From NCBI GenBank assembly GCA_013407085.1, contig JACCGJ010001996.1, forward strand, positions 62,001 to 126,000: a stretch of DNA of 64,000 nt, read 5' to 3'. The stretch is from Atriophallophorus winterbourni. Lineage: Eukaryota; Platyhelminthes; Trematoda; Plagiorchiida; Microphallidae. The notes under the pieces were generated by a model that worked only from the letters and a program-made list of their open reading frames with translations, was not told the origin of the DNA and did no database searches. Below, one piece after another: positions 45,831 to 57,440 of the stretch. Numbering within the stretch: the first letter of the stretch is position 1; each line of letters opens with the position of its first letter. The translations under genes were made by a program, and so were the position numbers.

Positions 45831-46660
45831 TTTCTAACTTGCAACTATGTCTAGGGCTGTTGCTGGAAGTTCGAATGTGGAATAATAAGTCCAGGGGGTG
45901 GGAAACAGTAGTAAGTATTTTGTAGGCGAGAATGAGATCACCTCGCATTCTCCTTTATGCAAGTGTCATGAGCTCCAATCTTCTGAGTCGCTCGGCGAAT
46001 GGCATATTTTCGAGTCCAATGACAAGCTTAGACACTCTCTGATATATGCGATCCATAAGTAAGATGTTTTTCTGAAGCCATGGTGTCCAGGTTTAGCGGC
46101 ATAGTCTAGAACCGGGTGCATATATGTGTTCATCATGTTGGGAAAACACACCAGGAAAAACCGTCAAATTATCCACCGTAACATGCCGAGCAGCCGAGAC
46201 GCGCTTTTGTAAACGGCTTCGCGTTGTTCAAACTACCGCATTCTGATTAAAGGATTCTGTGAAGTTCATAGGACAAAGTCTCCTGGTTTAAAATTCGTAT
46301 ATCGTTTACGAGTCTATATAAGAGCTTCGGATGCTGGTGCATCTGAGAAATCAATTGCGATTGAAAAGCTGATAACTTTGCTTCGCGAGTCGTGTAAATT
46401 TTGACCAAGAATCATCGGTGTTGTTAGCCTTGTGAAACTCCCATGCTATTGCCCCTTGTTTCATCCACTCTTTAGTCCTGCTTCGTAGTAAAAATTTATT
46501 ACGTTGAGAAATTTTGTTCAAAACTTACATGTTCCTCTAATATAGATTTCAGGTGCTGTAAGAGAGAGCGCCAATGACTATCCGAAATAGGAGTAATCCA
46601 GTTTTGCGAAGCTAGTGCTTTGTCTATGTGCCTAACAAAGACCATTCACATTGTTGCCAT
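45830..46660 (-). mobile_element. CR1 fragment, internally deleted
   Basis: Minus strand. The low-coordinate part encodes a broken ORF2 C-terminus (MNTYMHPVLDYA; LMDRIYQRV-like). The 46300-46640 part encodes the linker after the endonuclease (RSRTKEWMK; AWEFHKANNT; NWITPISDSHWRSLL). The reverse transcriptase between them is deleted. Confidence 0.7.
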
Positions 46661-46689
46661 TGGTATATAAACGTCTCCCGAACAATTTG

Positions 46690-47475
46690 TATCTGATGAA
46701 CTTATCAAACATTTAGAACAAACTAAGGTTCATTCCTTCGAATTCACATACTCTAATGGATCTCAGCAACTTTCCTGGGTTAAGGAAGCGACAGTCCTGT
46801 GTGTCTGGATTAGCAGTAACTGAAAGTCTTCACGGCAGTGTTTTGTGTATACAAAAAGTCATGCTAAACATTAGCATTGCTCAGAAGGATCTTCGGTAGT
46901 TTCACAAAGCAAGTACTCCAACGGATATGCAATACCTATATCTGACCAACAATGGAGTACGGTGTTCAAGCATGGTCCCCATTATAAAAGAAGGACATGG
47001 CTATGCTGCAACGTGTATATCGCCGCGCTACAAAACAGGTGACCAGACTATACAACAGGCCATACGAGGAGAAGATTGTAACTCTGAACCTATTTGACTT
47101 TTCATACCATCGTGTCATGGGTGACTTCATCCTGTTGTTCAACAATCTGTATACCATGGATCACCCACTTGAACACCTGTTTCATCAGCAAGAAGCACGT
47201 GGCAACAGATCTCATGACTACAAGTTAATTATTCCACACTCTAGGTCAAATTATCTAAGGTTCTTCTTCGCTGTCCGAGTTTGTTTTATACGGAACTCTC
47301 TGTCCCCACATATCATTTGTGCATCAAGACTGAACATGTTCAAGCCTGAAGTTGAAAAGTATATGTTGACAAATCCAACCTCGCACCTGAATACAAAGCT
47401 GAATTTCCATATTGATAAAATATCTTTGTTGTTTTTGTGCATTCCATATATTTTTATTCTGTGGTTCCCGTAAAG
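46690..47475 (+). mobile_element. CR1 ORF2 3' fragment, opposite strand
   Basis: Same family as the full CR1 at 36945-41690 but on the plus strand: MAMLQRVYRRATKQVTRLYN, LFDFSYHRVMGDFILLFNNL and HDYKLIIPHSRSN, with frameshifts upstream near 46990. Ends near 47475, after which copy A-like sequence resumes. Confidence 0.82.
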
Positions 47476-47638
47476 TATTTGCTTTTTGGACAACTAAAAC
47501 TTTAACATTATGCATAACATATGCCTGCACAACCACGGATTACAAGAATCATAAAATTCATGATGAACTAGATGAGTTACATTAAATTGTCACTCAAATG
47601 ACAAATGTAATTCAGATAATAGAGGCGCAATCACTTAC

Positions 47639-47871
47639 GATTGAATTGACCGGGATGGCCGTGCCCATCAACAGTGCCGCAAACGGACATATGGCAGTCT
47701 GTTCTATATCCGTTCGCATCCTTCCATTAATTTGTAAAGGCACCGCAGAAGCTTTAATTTGTGGTTCGATGATTTCGGAACTTGTTACTGTTAAGTTCGG
47801 TCCACGAATACCGGGACCCCAGGCGAGAAATACAGTCTCGATCTCGCTAGTTGAATCGCCGCCATGCCCTC
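47639..47871 (-). CDS. PIGN: PIGN copy B exon 5
   Basis: 233 nt, paralogous to 8591-8823. Keeps GGHGGDSTSE; four conservative residue changes elsewhere. Confidence 0.93.
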
Positions 47872-48339
47872 CTGAGAACAATACAAAAGGCGTGAAATTA
47901 ACACGAATCAGACAATACTAAAGCATGCATAAACCTTGCGCGAGAATCGAGATATCTAAAACATCCCATGCCACGTTCATTGTTTTAATACTTAAAGTCA
48001 CTTAATGAAGTAAAAATTACGGGAGTAATGTATGGTGCGTGTATATTACTATAATTGGACAACCGTCTGATACAAATTTATGTGATTTTGAGGATAGGGG
48101 TCATACAGATCTCTGGGCCTGCAAAATGGGAAGAGGCCTCACACTACAAGTCTTGGGAAAACATAAGTCTGCTGATTGATGCGGTTAAGATATCAAATTC
48201 AAAGGCAGATTAAATTCTACATGCTTGTGCCCATTACACTTTTAATTTAATTATTGTTATAATGAGCAAAATACAAGTGCTTGGGTAATTGTCACCCATT
48301 CAAAAAAACGTTTTCTTCCGTAAAGTGTATATGCTTTTC

Positions 48340-48625
48340 ATCACACACTACATAAACAAAGCCGGGTGTTTGCACTCAACAGGTACGGTCAATGCGATTA
48401 TGACATGATTTGAAGTAATGGAGGAATGGGAAAAATGGTATAAACTTATAAGCAAGCGTTGGATAAGGCTGGCACGACCACATGTGATTAGCCATGTGGG
48501 TTTGAACAAAATATCGAATTTGCACGCATTTCCATTGCACCCCACGACCGGTTCGTACGTCTTCTACTCTCTTGTAGGGACAGTACGATCAGGCTCCACA
48601 CGCATTGAAACAGTAGCAGTATGTG
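48340..48625. repeat. Decayed SINE-like hammerhead repeats
   Basis: Two remnants: 48355-48440 (gtgtttgcactcaacaggta) and 48535-48615 (cccacgaccggttcgtacgt). The second is the paralogue of 9340-9450. No intact ribozyme core. Confidence 0.5.
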
Positions 48626-48818
48626 TGGGTTTTGTTGAAGCACACATGTCTCATAGCATACACATGTGTAATGTGTAATTCTTTGTTTGAAAATTCGGTT
48701 ACACTAGCGTTGACTTCATGACTTCAAATAACTAGGCGGTTGCAGTGGTATAACCGACCGAAATAAATTCATATCGTTTAGTAAAGCTGGATTTTTCGCG
48801 ACTAATACCGCTGCTCAC

Positions 48819-49086
48819 CTTGATCGGACATCCCATGATCGCTAGTCACGATGTAAATCACTCGAGCATTGCTTGGTTTTTGGTGTTTGTTTTCTATTTC
48901 TTCGAAAATCGTCTGTATCAGACGATCAATGCGGCTTAAACAATCCGCATAGTTTTCCTTAACAGAACCTTCTTCATAATCTATCGTATCGATCGAGTTC
49001 AAATGGACGAAGGCAAAGTGGCCTCGACGAACCGGTGTTTCGATGGTATGGTTGGTAGCGAAGAACATACCATTTCGCACGGTCAG
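48819..49086 (-). CDS. PIGN: PIGN copy B exon 4 (metal-binding His lost)
   Basis: 268 nt, same borders as copy A. Where copy A reads SIDTIGHAAGSDKENYAG, copy B reads SIDTIDYEEGSVKENYAD. The Gly-His pair conserved in the family is replaced by Asp-Tyr, while the preceding Asp and the later TSDHGMSDQ are kept. Changes are concentrated in this loop: eight differences in 21 residues, against four in the remaining 68. Predicted catalytically impaired. Confidence 0.93.
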
Positions 49087-49706
49087 CTTGATAAAAACGA
49101 GTAAAAAAACGGTAAGGAGGGCTGAGACGTAAATCATAATCAAAATCAAACTAATTTTATCCATTCAATTGCAGAAATCCCATATACTCGAACTCCACTA
49201 ACGGTTTTCTACGCACCAATTGGATGCGGAGACGAGAAAGAGAAAATCGAAAATATTCATTAAAATCAATTAACATTGGCAACAAATCATTGGATGATCT
49301 ATTAAATTTAGCATCGACTAAAACCGATCAGCTCTATACAATTGACCTGTCTATCTAGTCGATTGGGTTAACTATTTCATCCGAAACAGAATTACATGAT
49401 CGGCGATTATGCTCTAAAGTATTCCTTGAATAAACCACAATGGTCATTCTATCCAACAGAAGACACTTTGAAAATACAAAAGATGACAGAAATCGACCGT
49501 ACCACACGGAAAATGTTTGATTTACTAAACACTTTTCAGGTTCAATGTAGAGTTGTACGAATAATTTCAGTGGATCGACGATTGGCATGCCAGTTGTCGA
49601 AGCTGTCTTAAAAGGATGGGAACAGGGTGTTCGATCGTCATAACAAATGAACCTGTAGATTTGTTATGGGTACGGCGCATTTGTGATTTCACCACGAACC
49701 ACAGTG

Positions 49707-51725
49707 TATTCAAGGTTATTCAAGGCTTTTAATGGTCTAAAATGTAACAAGCTTAACAACAAACATTGGATTGTCAAAATTAAAATGTAAGTGTATAAAC
49801 AAGATAAGGCAGTATATCAGTGTTCAGGAAACGAAAAATTCAATAAAAAGTCGTCTCATTTCGTTTCGTTTTAATGTGATGTAATCTAGTGGTGTCAGCA
49901 ACGGTAGAAAGGTAAACTGTTCTAAGTATAACAAACGTGGACAGAATAAAAACACCTTCCGTATTTACCGATTGTGTCCAATCATCCAGCGTTAGCAGCA
50001 AAATTAGATAAACAGGAATAATTATGTCTAAATAGATGCTGTTTTGGCGACTACTCATCAGTACCAAGTCCTTCGAAATATTCACAAAGTACATCACGAC
50101 GGTCCACATTCGAAGCACTGGACTCGAGTTTCGCTCTTATTTGAGCTTATTTGAGCTGTTTTCTTGAAAGCAACTGATTATTCTGAAATGGTTCATTAGA
50201 TCGTCAACAATGACTCCCTCAAGTGATTTTGAAATCACAGTTAACAGTGTAACGGGTCGGAAATTAGAAACATCGGAGCGATTTCCACCTTTATAAATAG
50301 AAGAAATTATTCCGCGTTTCCAATCTTTGGATATCACTCCATTTACCAGTGTTTGTTTGAACAGGTATGCTAGTGGTTTGTATAGCAAATTTGCACATTG
50401 CTTCAATATTCGCGGGGTTATTCCGTGGGCCCCAGGAGACTTTCCGGTTTTAAGATTAAATATGGCTTGAAGGACGCGTTGCGACGTGACATTTATTTCA
50501 ATCATTGCAACCGTGGTTGAAATTGTTTGATTTGGGATGCTTATTGCATGTTCTCTCGGGCTGAATACAGATGAATAAATCGTGGCCAAAGCTTCAGTGA
50601 TTTCTGATGCAGTTGTTGTTGGTCTAGCTGACGTGTTCAAAGACCCAACTCTTGGTTTCACTTTAGCTTGATCGTTAGCCATACGATAAAGTATTTTGGG
50701 GTTGAGCTCCATAATGCGTGATATCTCTTCTTGGAAGTACAACTTGACAAATTTTTTACTTTGTTCCTCAGTAAACGGAATGCTTCCCAGGTCTCTGCTG
50801 ATGGGTTTGCCGATGGTGTCGCCAAGAAATGTTTCGTACCTTCGGATTCTTAGTTTAAATTTGAGTTTTTTTTGAGTTCCTGAGGACAAATTCGGAGTTC
50901 ACTATGATTGAATTCTTGAGATTAGATATTAGCCATACTCAAAACTCATGTACGTTGCTGGCTTCCGGTTGGCAGCTAATCGTCTTTTTAAGAACACCAC
51001 TCAAAGCCTTTAACGTTTGTATGAGGAGCTCTAAGCTCAGCATCTGATCATCCAAGTTGCTTTGCTGGACACTTGTTTGAGCAGCTAAATCTGTGTTTGA
51101 TTTCGTTTGTCAATGTTAACACACGTAGCATACACTAGGCATGTTTTCGTCATTCAAGATCGATATCGCCTCCGTCGTCAATGCTTTGTCACATTTTGCG
51201 TGACACGTGTGGGAACAGTTGAGGCACTTGACAGATTTAAGCTTACTGCTCATGACTTTCATGAAGACGACGCATGTCGCGCGAACATCAGATCGTTTAC
51301 CGTTAACAGGGTCAACAAAAAGTACAAATCAGAGCGCAAAAATCGATACGGGTGGGGTTGATTTGTGTGGCATGGTGTGGGGTTGACGGAAAGTGACGAT
51401 TTGTAGGAATATTTCGTCACCCGATTTAGCCGCGAATTCGTCAGCCTCCTGTTGACAATATTGGCGTGAAATTGATTGCACGTGGTAAACACCGATAGGT
51501 GGATTTAACAGCAGGAAAACAAAAGCGATTCAGATAAACGAATGAACTGCAGAAAGTCCACGGGTGACGCCACCAAAGAACGACACGTCGTAGATGGATA
51601 ATTCTTCTGTGAGTAGATCCGTCATAGCAAACATTCCTATAGATATCCAAAACTCAAACCGATCGGATGAAAACTATGAAAGGTATATTCAAAAATATCG
51701 GAGTTCAAAATTAATCCAACCGCAT
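49707..51725 (-). mobile_element. CR1 element with internal deletions
   Basis: 3' end at 49707 with tandem ATTCAAGG units. A tail and small RT piece (LILLLTLDDWTQSVNTEG) follow at 49800-50120, then an RT N-terminal block 50137-50889 (IFNLKTGKSPGAHGITPRIL; RSDVSNFRPVTLLTVISKSL), then an ORF1 zinc finger on the minus strand near 51110-51240 (VKCLNCSHTCHAKCDKAL; VCYVC). The endonuclease is missing. The 5' end near 51700 resembles that of the 41690 element. Confidence 0.8.
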
Positions 51726-52677
51726 GTCACGATCAATCGCTACTAATGATTTTTCATTTATTGAGTTCTTAGTTGATGAAGATGCTAATGCTGGTTACTC
51801 CTTGGCAAATTGGTGGTCCAAATGAGGCAAAAGAACAATGAAAAGTGAGACACGTGACATTCAATTCAACTAAACATAATATAGCTCACGAGTGCAGCAA
51901 TTTCGGCGACTGACGGAAATTGTGAATGAATTTTTAGGTCATTCTATTAAAAATTCACATAGTGATTGTCTTAAAGTTACATTTATTTTGGCAAATGAAG
52001 TGAGCTTATAATTTGGTGCTGAATAAAATATTATTGATTTCATTCATGAAGACTGCAGCAGCATGATGCACGATTGAGCGAGCGGAAATTGACCTTTTAC
52101 AAACTATTCGATCTTGCTGCGATGTAACGCCATTGTTGGTAACTTTTGAATCTCTTTATGAACTTCGTGTAATTACAGGTAACGCGTAAGCAAACGTCTT
52201 TCAGAATATGACGGTTTCCGTTTGTATAGACGTATGTGAGGTTGTCTGTTGGGACAATACACTAGCGTTAGATGGAACGGCGACATTTAATATCTAATCC
52301 ATGCATGTTCTTAGCCTGAGGAATTTCTAGCCTTTGTTTACGAATTCAGAGACAAAGCTGTTCAGCATTTAATGTGCACTGTAAACAGTGATTTTTACTT
52401 CTACCAATCTGTTAGCAGATTTTAGTGTATAGATAAAGGTTACCGAGAAATTTCATCATTACGTACTACGTAGCTATGCCAGCTGTATGTGCTTGATTAT
52501 ATCTAAAACGCCATGGTGCATCTACAATCAAGCGACGAGGCACTAATTGAGGTACTGCCACAGTGCAGTGAGTAATCAGTAATCGAGGTAAGCATATGGT
52601 GAGTGTTAATTTGTATAGTTGTGAGTACAGTACTCTTTTTGGATTTCGTCAGATACTTAGAAAAACAATAAACTTAC
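51726..52677. other. Intron 3 remainder of PIGN copy B
   Basis: 52305-52677 aligns with copy A 10380-10726. The stretch 51726-52300 has no counterpart in A and no recognised content. Confidence 0.5.
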
Positions 52678-52931
52678 CGACCTGATTTCATGATGCATAA
52701 ATTCCAAGTGAACATTGAGTAAACTCACTAGGAACTGGTTGACCGTCCATGTATCAAGAGCAATTGTTCCATGCCCATATTTTTCATTTGCAACCTCGGG
52801 CGTCGGTTCAATATGGATTGAATCATCATCCATGGAGAAATATGGATTAAGAACCGTACCGGTTCCCCATCCCCATGCTTGTGAAGACCGTTTGAACAGA
52901 TTGTCAAATGGCACTGGATTTCTCTGCCAGC
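52678..52931 (-). CDS. PIGN: PIGN copy B exon 3
   Basis: 254 nt, paralogous to 10727-10980, with 13 residue differences from copy A; the GTG donor and TG-CAG acceptor contexts are kept. Core GWQRNPVPFDNLFKRSSQAW intact. Confidence 0.94.
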
Positions 52932-53439
52932 CTGTACAAACAGTCAAAAGAACTTTGAGATGCAGATTATTTACACAAATGTTATTATGGCGTTCAAACA
53001 TGTTCGATAAAGGCAAACATACATGCACTTTAAATGTGAACATGCGAAAGCACTGGAAATTTGTGATGATTTTGTTCGAGCAGTCTGTTGGTAACCTTTC
53101 ACTTCTGACACAGAATCTACAACAGACCTGGGTTGTCAGTGGAAACAGCAATCAGCGATCATTGCAGTCACCCAACCAATCCTAAGCTGTCAAAGAACTG
53201 CACAGGCGATCAATATGGTTACCCGATCGGTCACAAACATTCTCCATTATTTTCGTGCACGTTTATCTGGAAAAATCCATTTTATAACAGTATCTTTCAA
53301 TCAACTGAAACAAAGATTCACAACACATTTTTCGTAGCTCAATTAATAGCATTTTATACATCGATCTGGTACATAAGTTTAATTAACATTCGACACCTGA
53401 ATCTCATACGAGACTGAAAGCGAAATAATCTTGATTTAC

Positions 53440-53561
53440 CAGTTGTTACCGATGACGGATCCTCATAAAATCCACCGAATAGTACAGCGTGTCCGACTCG
53501 AGACTCGGTTGGCGCGCGGGTCCGAGAAATGCCCCAAGTTGCGTTATCCATCACCAATTTC
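53440..53561 (-). CDS. PIGN: PIGN copy B exon 2 (nucleophile)
   Basis: 122 nt, paralogous to 11492-11613, with the PTES nucleophile motif kept and only two residue changes (FYEDPSS for FFEDPAS). Confidence 0.95.
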
Positions 53562-53779
53562 CTGAAAGTTGTCAAATATCAAAACTAGCATAAATGAACG
53601 TCAGATTATGGCCAGGAATGCTTAGAATTACACCTGTTTCAAAAGGCAAACGGATGTTAACAGATATAGTTATTCGTTTTTAACCAAAATGAGTCATATC
53701 TATGCGCTAAATGCGTCATTTTCCCTTCATCTAGAAGAGTCGGTCAATGGAGAAGTACCTAGGATAAAAACTTTCTCTA

Positions 53780-54575
53780 AAGAGCAGCAAGCTCAGCAGC
53801 AACCATAGTAAGTGTATAAAACAAGATAAGGAATTAGATTAAGCAGTATATAAGTGATAGGGGAAAATAATAATTCAATAAAAATTCCTCAAATTTCTTT
53901 TTAAAGTCATGAAATATAGTGGGGACAGCAGCGGTAGAAGGTTAACTGTTCCAACTAAAACAGACGCAACTCAGACGAGTTGAGGACACGTGCACAAAAG
54001 AGAATGCGAGCTGATCTCATCCCCGCATACAAAATGCTTACTACTGTTTCCAACCCCACTGACTTACTATTCCACACCCAAGTCCTTCAGTTCCATGGTC
54101 CACGAGAGGCTATGTGTACCAAGGAAATACTGGAACTCTATATATTTTCCAAGGTTTAACATGTAACACTTTTGGAAATTGAAAAATAGGCGATTTTCAG
54201 GGACCAAACTTAGAGGTTGTATAGATTATTCTGGAGCAATTCGCAGTCTTCCGTCTTATTTATCCTCGACCACACTATTATATCGTCCGCGAACAGTGCA
54301 ATCTTACATTTGATGAGAGCCGGTATGTCATTAGTATAAAGCGCGAAGAGGATTGGTCCGAAGACGGATCCCTGAGGCACTCCGCTTGTCACGGCTACCG
54401 ACTTTGATAGACCACCGTATACAGAGACTTGAACAAGCCTATCAGTCAGGTAATTTTGTAACCAGGCTAATAGTCTGCCAGTGATACCACAACGTTCCAG
54501 CTTCTGGGAGAGAATACTGTGGTTTACACAGTCAAATGCCTTCGACATATCGAGGTAACATACTGGCATACTGGC
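53780..54575 (-). mobile_element. CR1 fragments next to the Penelope-like insertion
   Basis: 53780-53950 is the CR1 tail shared with copy A at 11836. 54180-54575 is an RT segment on the minus strand: PVCYLDMSKAFDCVNHSIL, TSGVPQGSVFGPILFALYTN and IALFADDIIVW. The Penelope-like element starts where this RT breaks off near 54575. Confidence 0.8.
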
Positions 54576-54942
54576 GTGCGGTCGTATTTTTGTTGCTCTG
54601 ACACTTTTGCCCGTTTCTTCGCCAAATCAACTCGGATTTTAACCGTTCAAAAACTTTTTGCTAAACTTTGACGAGAGCTATCGGAATTTATACGTTTTGA
54701 TCTGGTCCGTCGATTAACAGCAAAGTTACCGTTTCAACTTAACTATCGTACGGTTTTTGCTTTCATTGCAAAGATCACATCGAACTACACATGTTGATAC
54801 GCCATTCTGTGCTCTACTTTGTGTGGTTATCGAGTTATCACGGATTATTCGCAAAATGACCAAATCAAGAATTATAACCCAGCTATCGATTGGAATATGT
54901 TTGGGACCGATCGTGTATTCTTAATGATCGAAAGCCTCTAAA

Positions 54943-56697
54943 ATGATGTCGAAACTGCGCGTTGAATTATCCGAAGCGGATTTCTGCAGAATTTGTGGAA
55001 AACACGCGGAGGTTTTAGCCACACAAACGGAGCGAATAGGAGAAAGACAAAACCGTAAGTTCAACAAGTTGTTCGAATTTTATAATAAACGTTCTTCAGT
55101 TAAATCTAATAAGTCATTATCTAACAACCAGCATTCTAGTGTTTTAAATTTATCTAATCGACAACTTTCGCAAGCTGAACAAAGATTGTTGGAGAAGGGC
55201 TTGAATTTCTGCATAAGTAAGAGTTTTATGAAAGCTGAGGATCTTATCCCCTGTATTGAGGGATCATTAAATGCACTCCCCAACGAACAGGCAGACGCGG
55301 TAAGAAACTGTATCGCAGGTGTCATTAAAAACCAGGAACAAGGCGATGCAAACCTTGATTCACACGAAAGACAAGCACTTCTTACGCTGAAACAAGATAC
55401 AAATATAGCCATTACTAAGGCTGACAAAGGTAAAGTAACAGTAATTTTGAACAAATGCGACTATTTAGACAAGGTTGGGGTACACTTATCCGAGGGCCCT
55501 TATGAACGGATAGATAATGGAAAAATGAAAAAGGTAATGAATAACTGCAAAACGGTCGTCTCTAGGTATTTGCGTGGCGTTAAGGAGAGTTTGGGAAAGG
55601 GATTGTGGTATAACCTGTATCCCAAGTCTACTCTAACTCCTAGGTTCTACGGCCTACCTAAAATACATAAAGAAGGCATTCCTGTAAGACCTATCGTCGA
55701 CGGTATCGGATCACCTGCGCACGAGTTAGCTAGACATTTGGCTTATTTGTTGAAACCTTTAGTCGGCAATACAGCCTCGTTCATCAAGAACGCATATGAC
55801 TTTGCAGCACGCTTAAAGTCGGTAACAATAGATGACGATGAAATAATGGTTAGCTTTGACGTGAGCGCTTTGTTCACCAACGTCGATACAACAAGTGCGT
55901 TACAACTAGCTAGACGGGCTTTGGAATCTGATGCCAGTTTGTCAGATCGCACAAACTTGAGCGTCCAGCAAATTATCAATGGTGTATCGATCTGCCTAAG
56001 CATGAACCACTTCGTATTTAAGGAGCAATTATATAGACAAAAAGAAGGGTTGGCAATGGGTTCACCCATATCTCCAGTACTTGCGAACATGTATATGGAG
56101 CATTTCGAGAACAAAGCCCTTAATAATGAAGGGCTCAAGCCAAAATTATGGTGGCGCTATGTTTATGACACATTTGTTATCATCAAGCGAGATCAGTTAG
56201 AGGCCTTCTTCAATTATTTAAATGAAATAGACCCATGTATTACTGTCACAAAGGAAGCGGAATCCTGCACAGGCACTCTTCCATTTTTAGACTGTTTAGT
56301 ACAAAAAGTAGACGGGAAAATAAAAACTTCTGTCCATCGGAAACCTATCGATACAGATGCTGTACTACGATACACTTCCGCTCATCCAAGACAGGTCTTC
56401 AGTGCCATAGCTTGTTCCATTTTCCATAAGATAGAACACCTGTGCAGCGACGAAAGGGAGCGAAAACAGGCGCACCGTGAAGCGAGTCAAAGGCTCATAG
56501 ACCATGGTTATCCTAAACGTTTTGTAAAACGCCAATTGATCAAGGTAAAATACCCATCTGAGAAATCGGAGAAACATTGGCGGGATACAGTTTGCATACC
56601 GTATGTAAAATGCACATCTGAAGCGATACGTAGAATCATGAACCAGGCGGCCATACGCGTAACTTATAAGAAAGGGAAACTATCCGTTCGGTTCTGA
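54943..56697 (+). pseudogene. Penelope-like reverse transcriptase, active-site Asp changed
   Basis: 584 codons. N-terminal segment with LTLKQDTNIAITKADKGKVT, then FYGLPKIHKEGIPVRPIVDG, motif A MVSFDVSALFTNV, motif B EGLAMGSPISPVLANMY, motif C RYVYDTFVI and FLDCLVQKVDGKI. Motif C normally reads YVDD; here one base (GAT to TAT) turns the first Asp into Tyr. The frame ends with TGA overlapping the endonuclease ATG (TGATG). The other frame reads RSVLMHLKDKTP across the junction, so the original was one continuous ORF. Confidence 0.9.
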
Positions 56698-57089
56698 TGC
56701 ACCTCAAGGATAAGACGCCTTCATCTAGCGTTACGAACAGCATCTACAGAATCAACTGTAAGGACTGTTCGGGTGTTTACATAGGGCAGACTTCCAGGGA
56801 AATTCACACTAGAATCGAAGAACACCGAAAGCGTGTCCGGAGACAGCCCCGGGATGCGAGGGAATATCAATCCCTTATTCGTGATTCCGCCTTGGCGGAG
56901 CACGTTTTAGATACGGGCCACAGCGTCGATCTAGACAATGTGGCAATATTGAGACGCGGTATTAAACCGTATAGCGAACGCCTACATGCGGAGGCGGTCG
57001 AAATTGCCAAGGCAGGTCGACTGGCGGTCAATAATGTGAATGGGGCAGAAATCTCCACAATCTGGCGCTCAGCACTGATGCGAAATTAA
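56697..57089 (+). CDS. Penelope-like GIY-YIG endonuclease domain
   Basis: 130 codons: SIYRINCKDCSGVYIGQTSR, EIHTRIEEHRKRVRR, LAEHVLDTGHSVDLDNVAIL, RLHAEAVEIAK. This is the Penelope-type endonuclease with a CxxC before the GIY-like motif (VYIGQT). It is the C-terminal part of the element's single protein, shifted out of frame from the RT. Confidence 0.9.
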   Translation: MHLKDKTPSSSVTNSIYRINCKDCSGVYIGQTSREIHTRIEEHRKRVRRQPRDAREYQSLIRDSALAEHVLDTGHSVDLDNVAILRRGIKPYSERLHAEAVEIAKAGRLAVNNVNGAEISTIWRSALMRN

Positions 57090-57395
57090 ATAATTTTTAT
57101 TCACCTTATACCTACTAGTTAATTAGATTTTTGTTTTTCTTCAAACAGCTTAACCTTAGCCCCGTTAGTTATGTACTTTTACGTATGTGGGCCGCTGTGT
57201 CAACTGACCTTGGCCGTGTTCACTTGTATCAGATTGACGTGGATACACACTGTGTGGAAAATCGGCCGCTGATCCTGGTCATTCCCACGGGACGTGACAC
57301 ACTGTAGGCGTACTGTAGGCTGTTTAGCGGTAAGGTCAAATAAATGGTGGTGGGTTGACTGCTACTTAATCATGTTACCCATCCTGACTATCACC

Positions 57396-57440
57396 CTTGG
57401 TCTGACGAAGCTTCTGTGTCAGAAGTGAAACGTTACCCAA
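57396..57440 (+). ncRNA. Penelope-associated hammerhead ribozyme
   Basis: CTGACGA (57402-57408), stem II CTTCTG/CAGAAG with TGT loop, GAAA, then CGTT with GUU as a possible cleavage triplet. ACGT forms a palindromic stem III with no loop, so folding within one molecule is unlikely and pairing between two copies is plausible. GGT before the core pairs with ACC after it as a short stem I. Confidence 0.65.

Larger units (their letters stand above)
20598..53561 (-). other. PIGN: PIGN-like gene, copy B (locus; exon 1 not found)
   Basis: Whole-locus entry. Exons 2-20 are all open and in phase and sum to 2611 nt, consistent with a full-length PIGN of roughly 950 residues once exon 1 is added. Exon 1 would lie above 53561 and may be in the N gap or lost to insertions. 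The catalytic loop of exon 4 has lost the Gly-His metal-binding pair (Asp-Tyr instead), so enzyme activity is doubtful although the reading frame is maintained. Introns contain CR1, Penelope-like and hammerhead repeats. Confidence 0.88.
54580..57440 (+). mobile_element. Near-intact Penelope-like retroelement
   Basis: Contains RT (54943-56697), GIY-YIG endonuclease (56697-57089) and a hammerhead motif near its 3' end (57396-57440). Only two obvious lesions: a 1-nt frameshift near the RT/endonuclease junction and a changed RT active site. About 360 nt of 5' and 350 nt of 3' non-coding sequence flank the ORFs. It sits between two CR1 fragments. Boundaries are approximate. Confidence 0.88.

Noticed and set aside
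55080..57058. Minus-strand ORFs across the Penelope-like element
   Set aside because: They are shadows of the RT and endonuclease frames.
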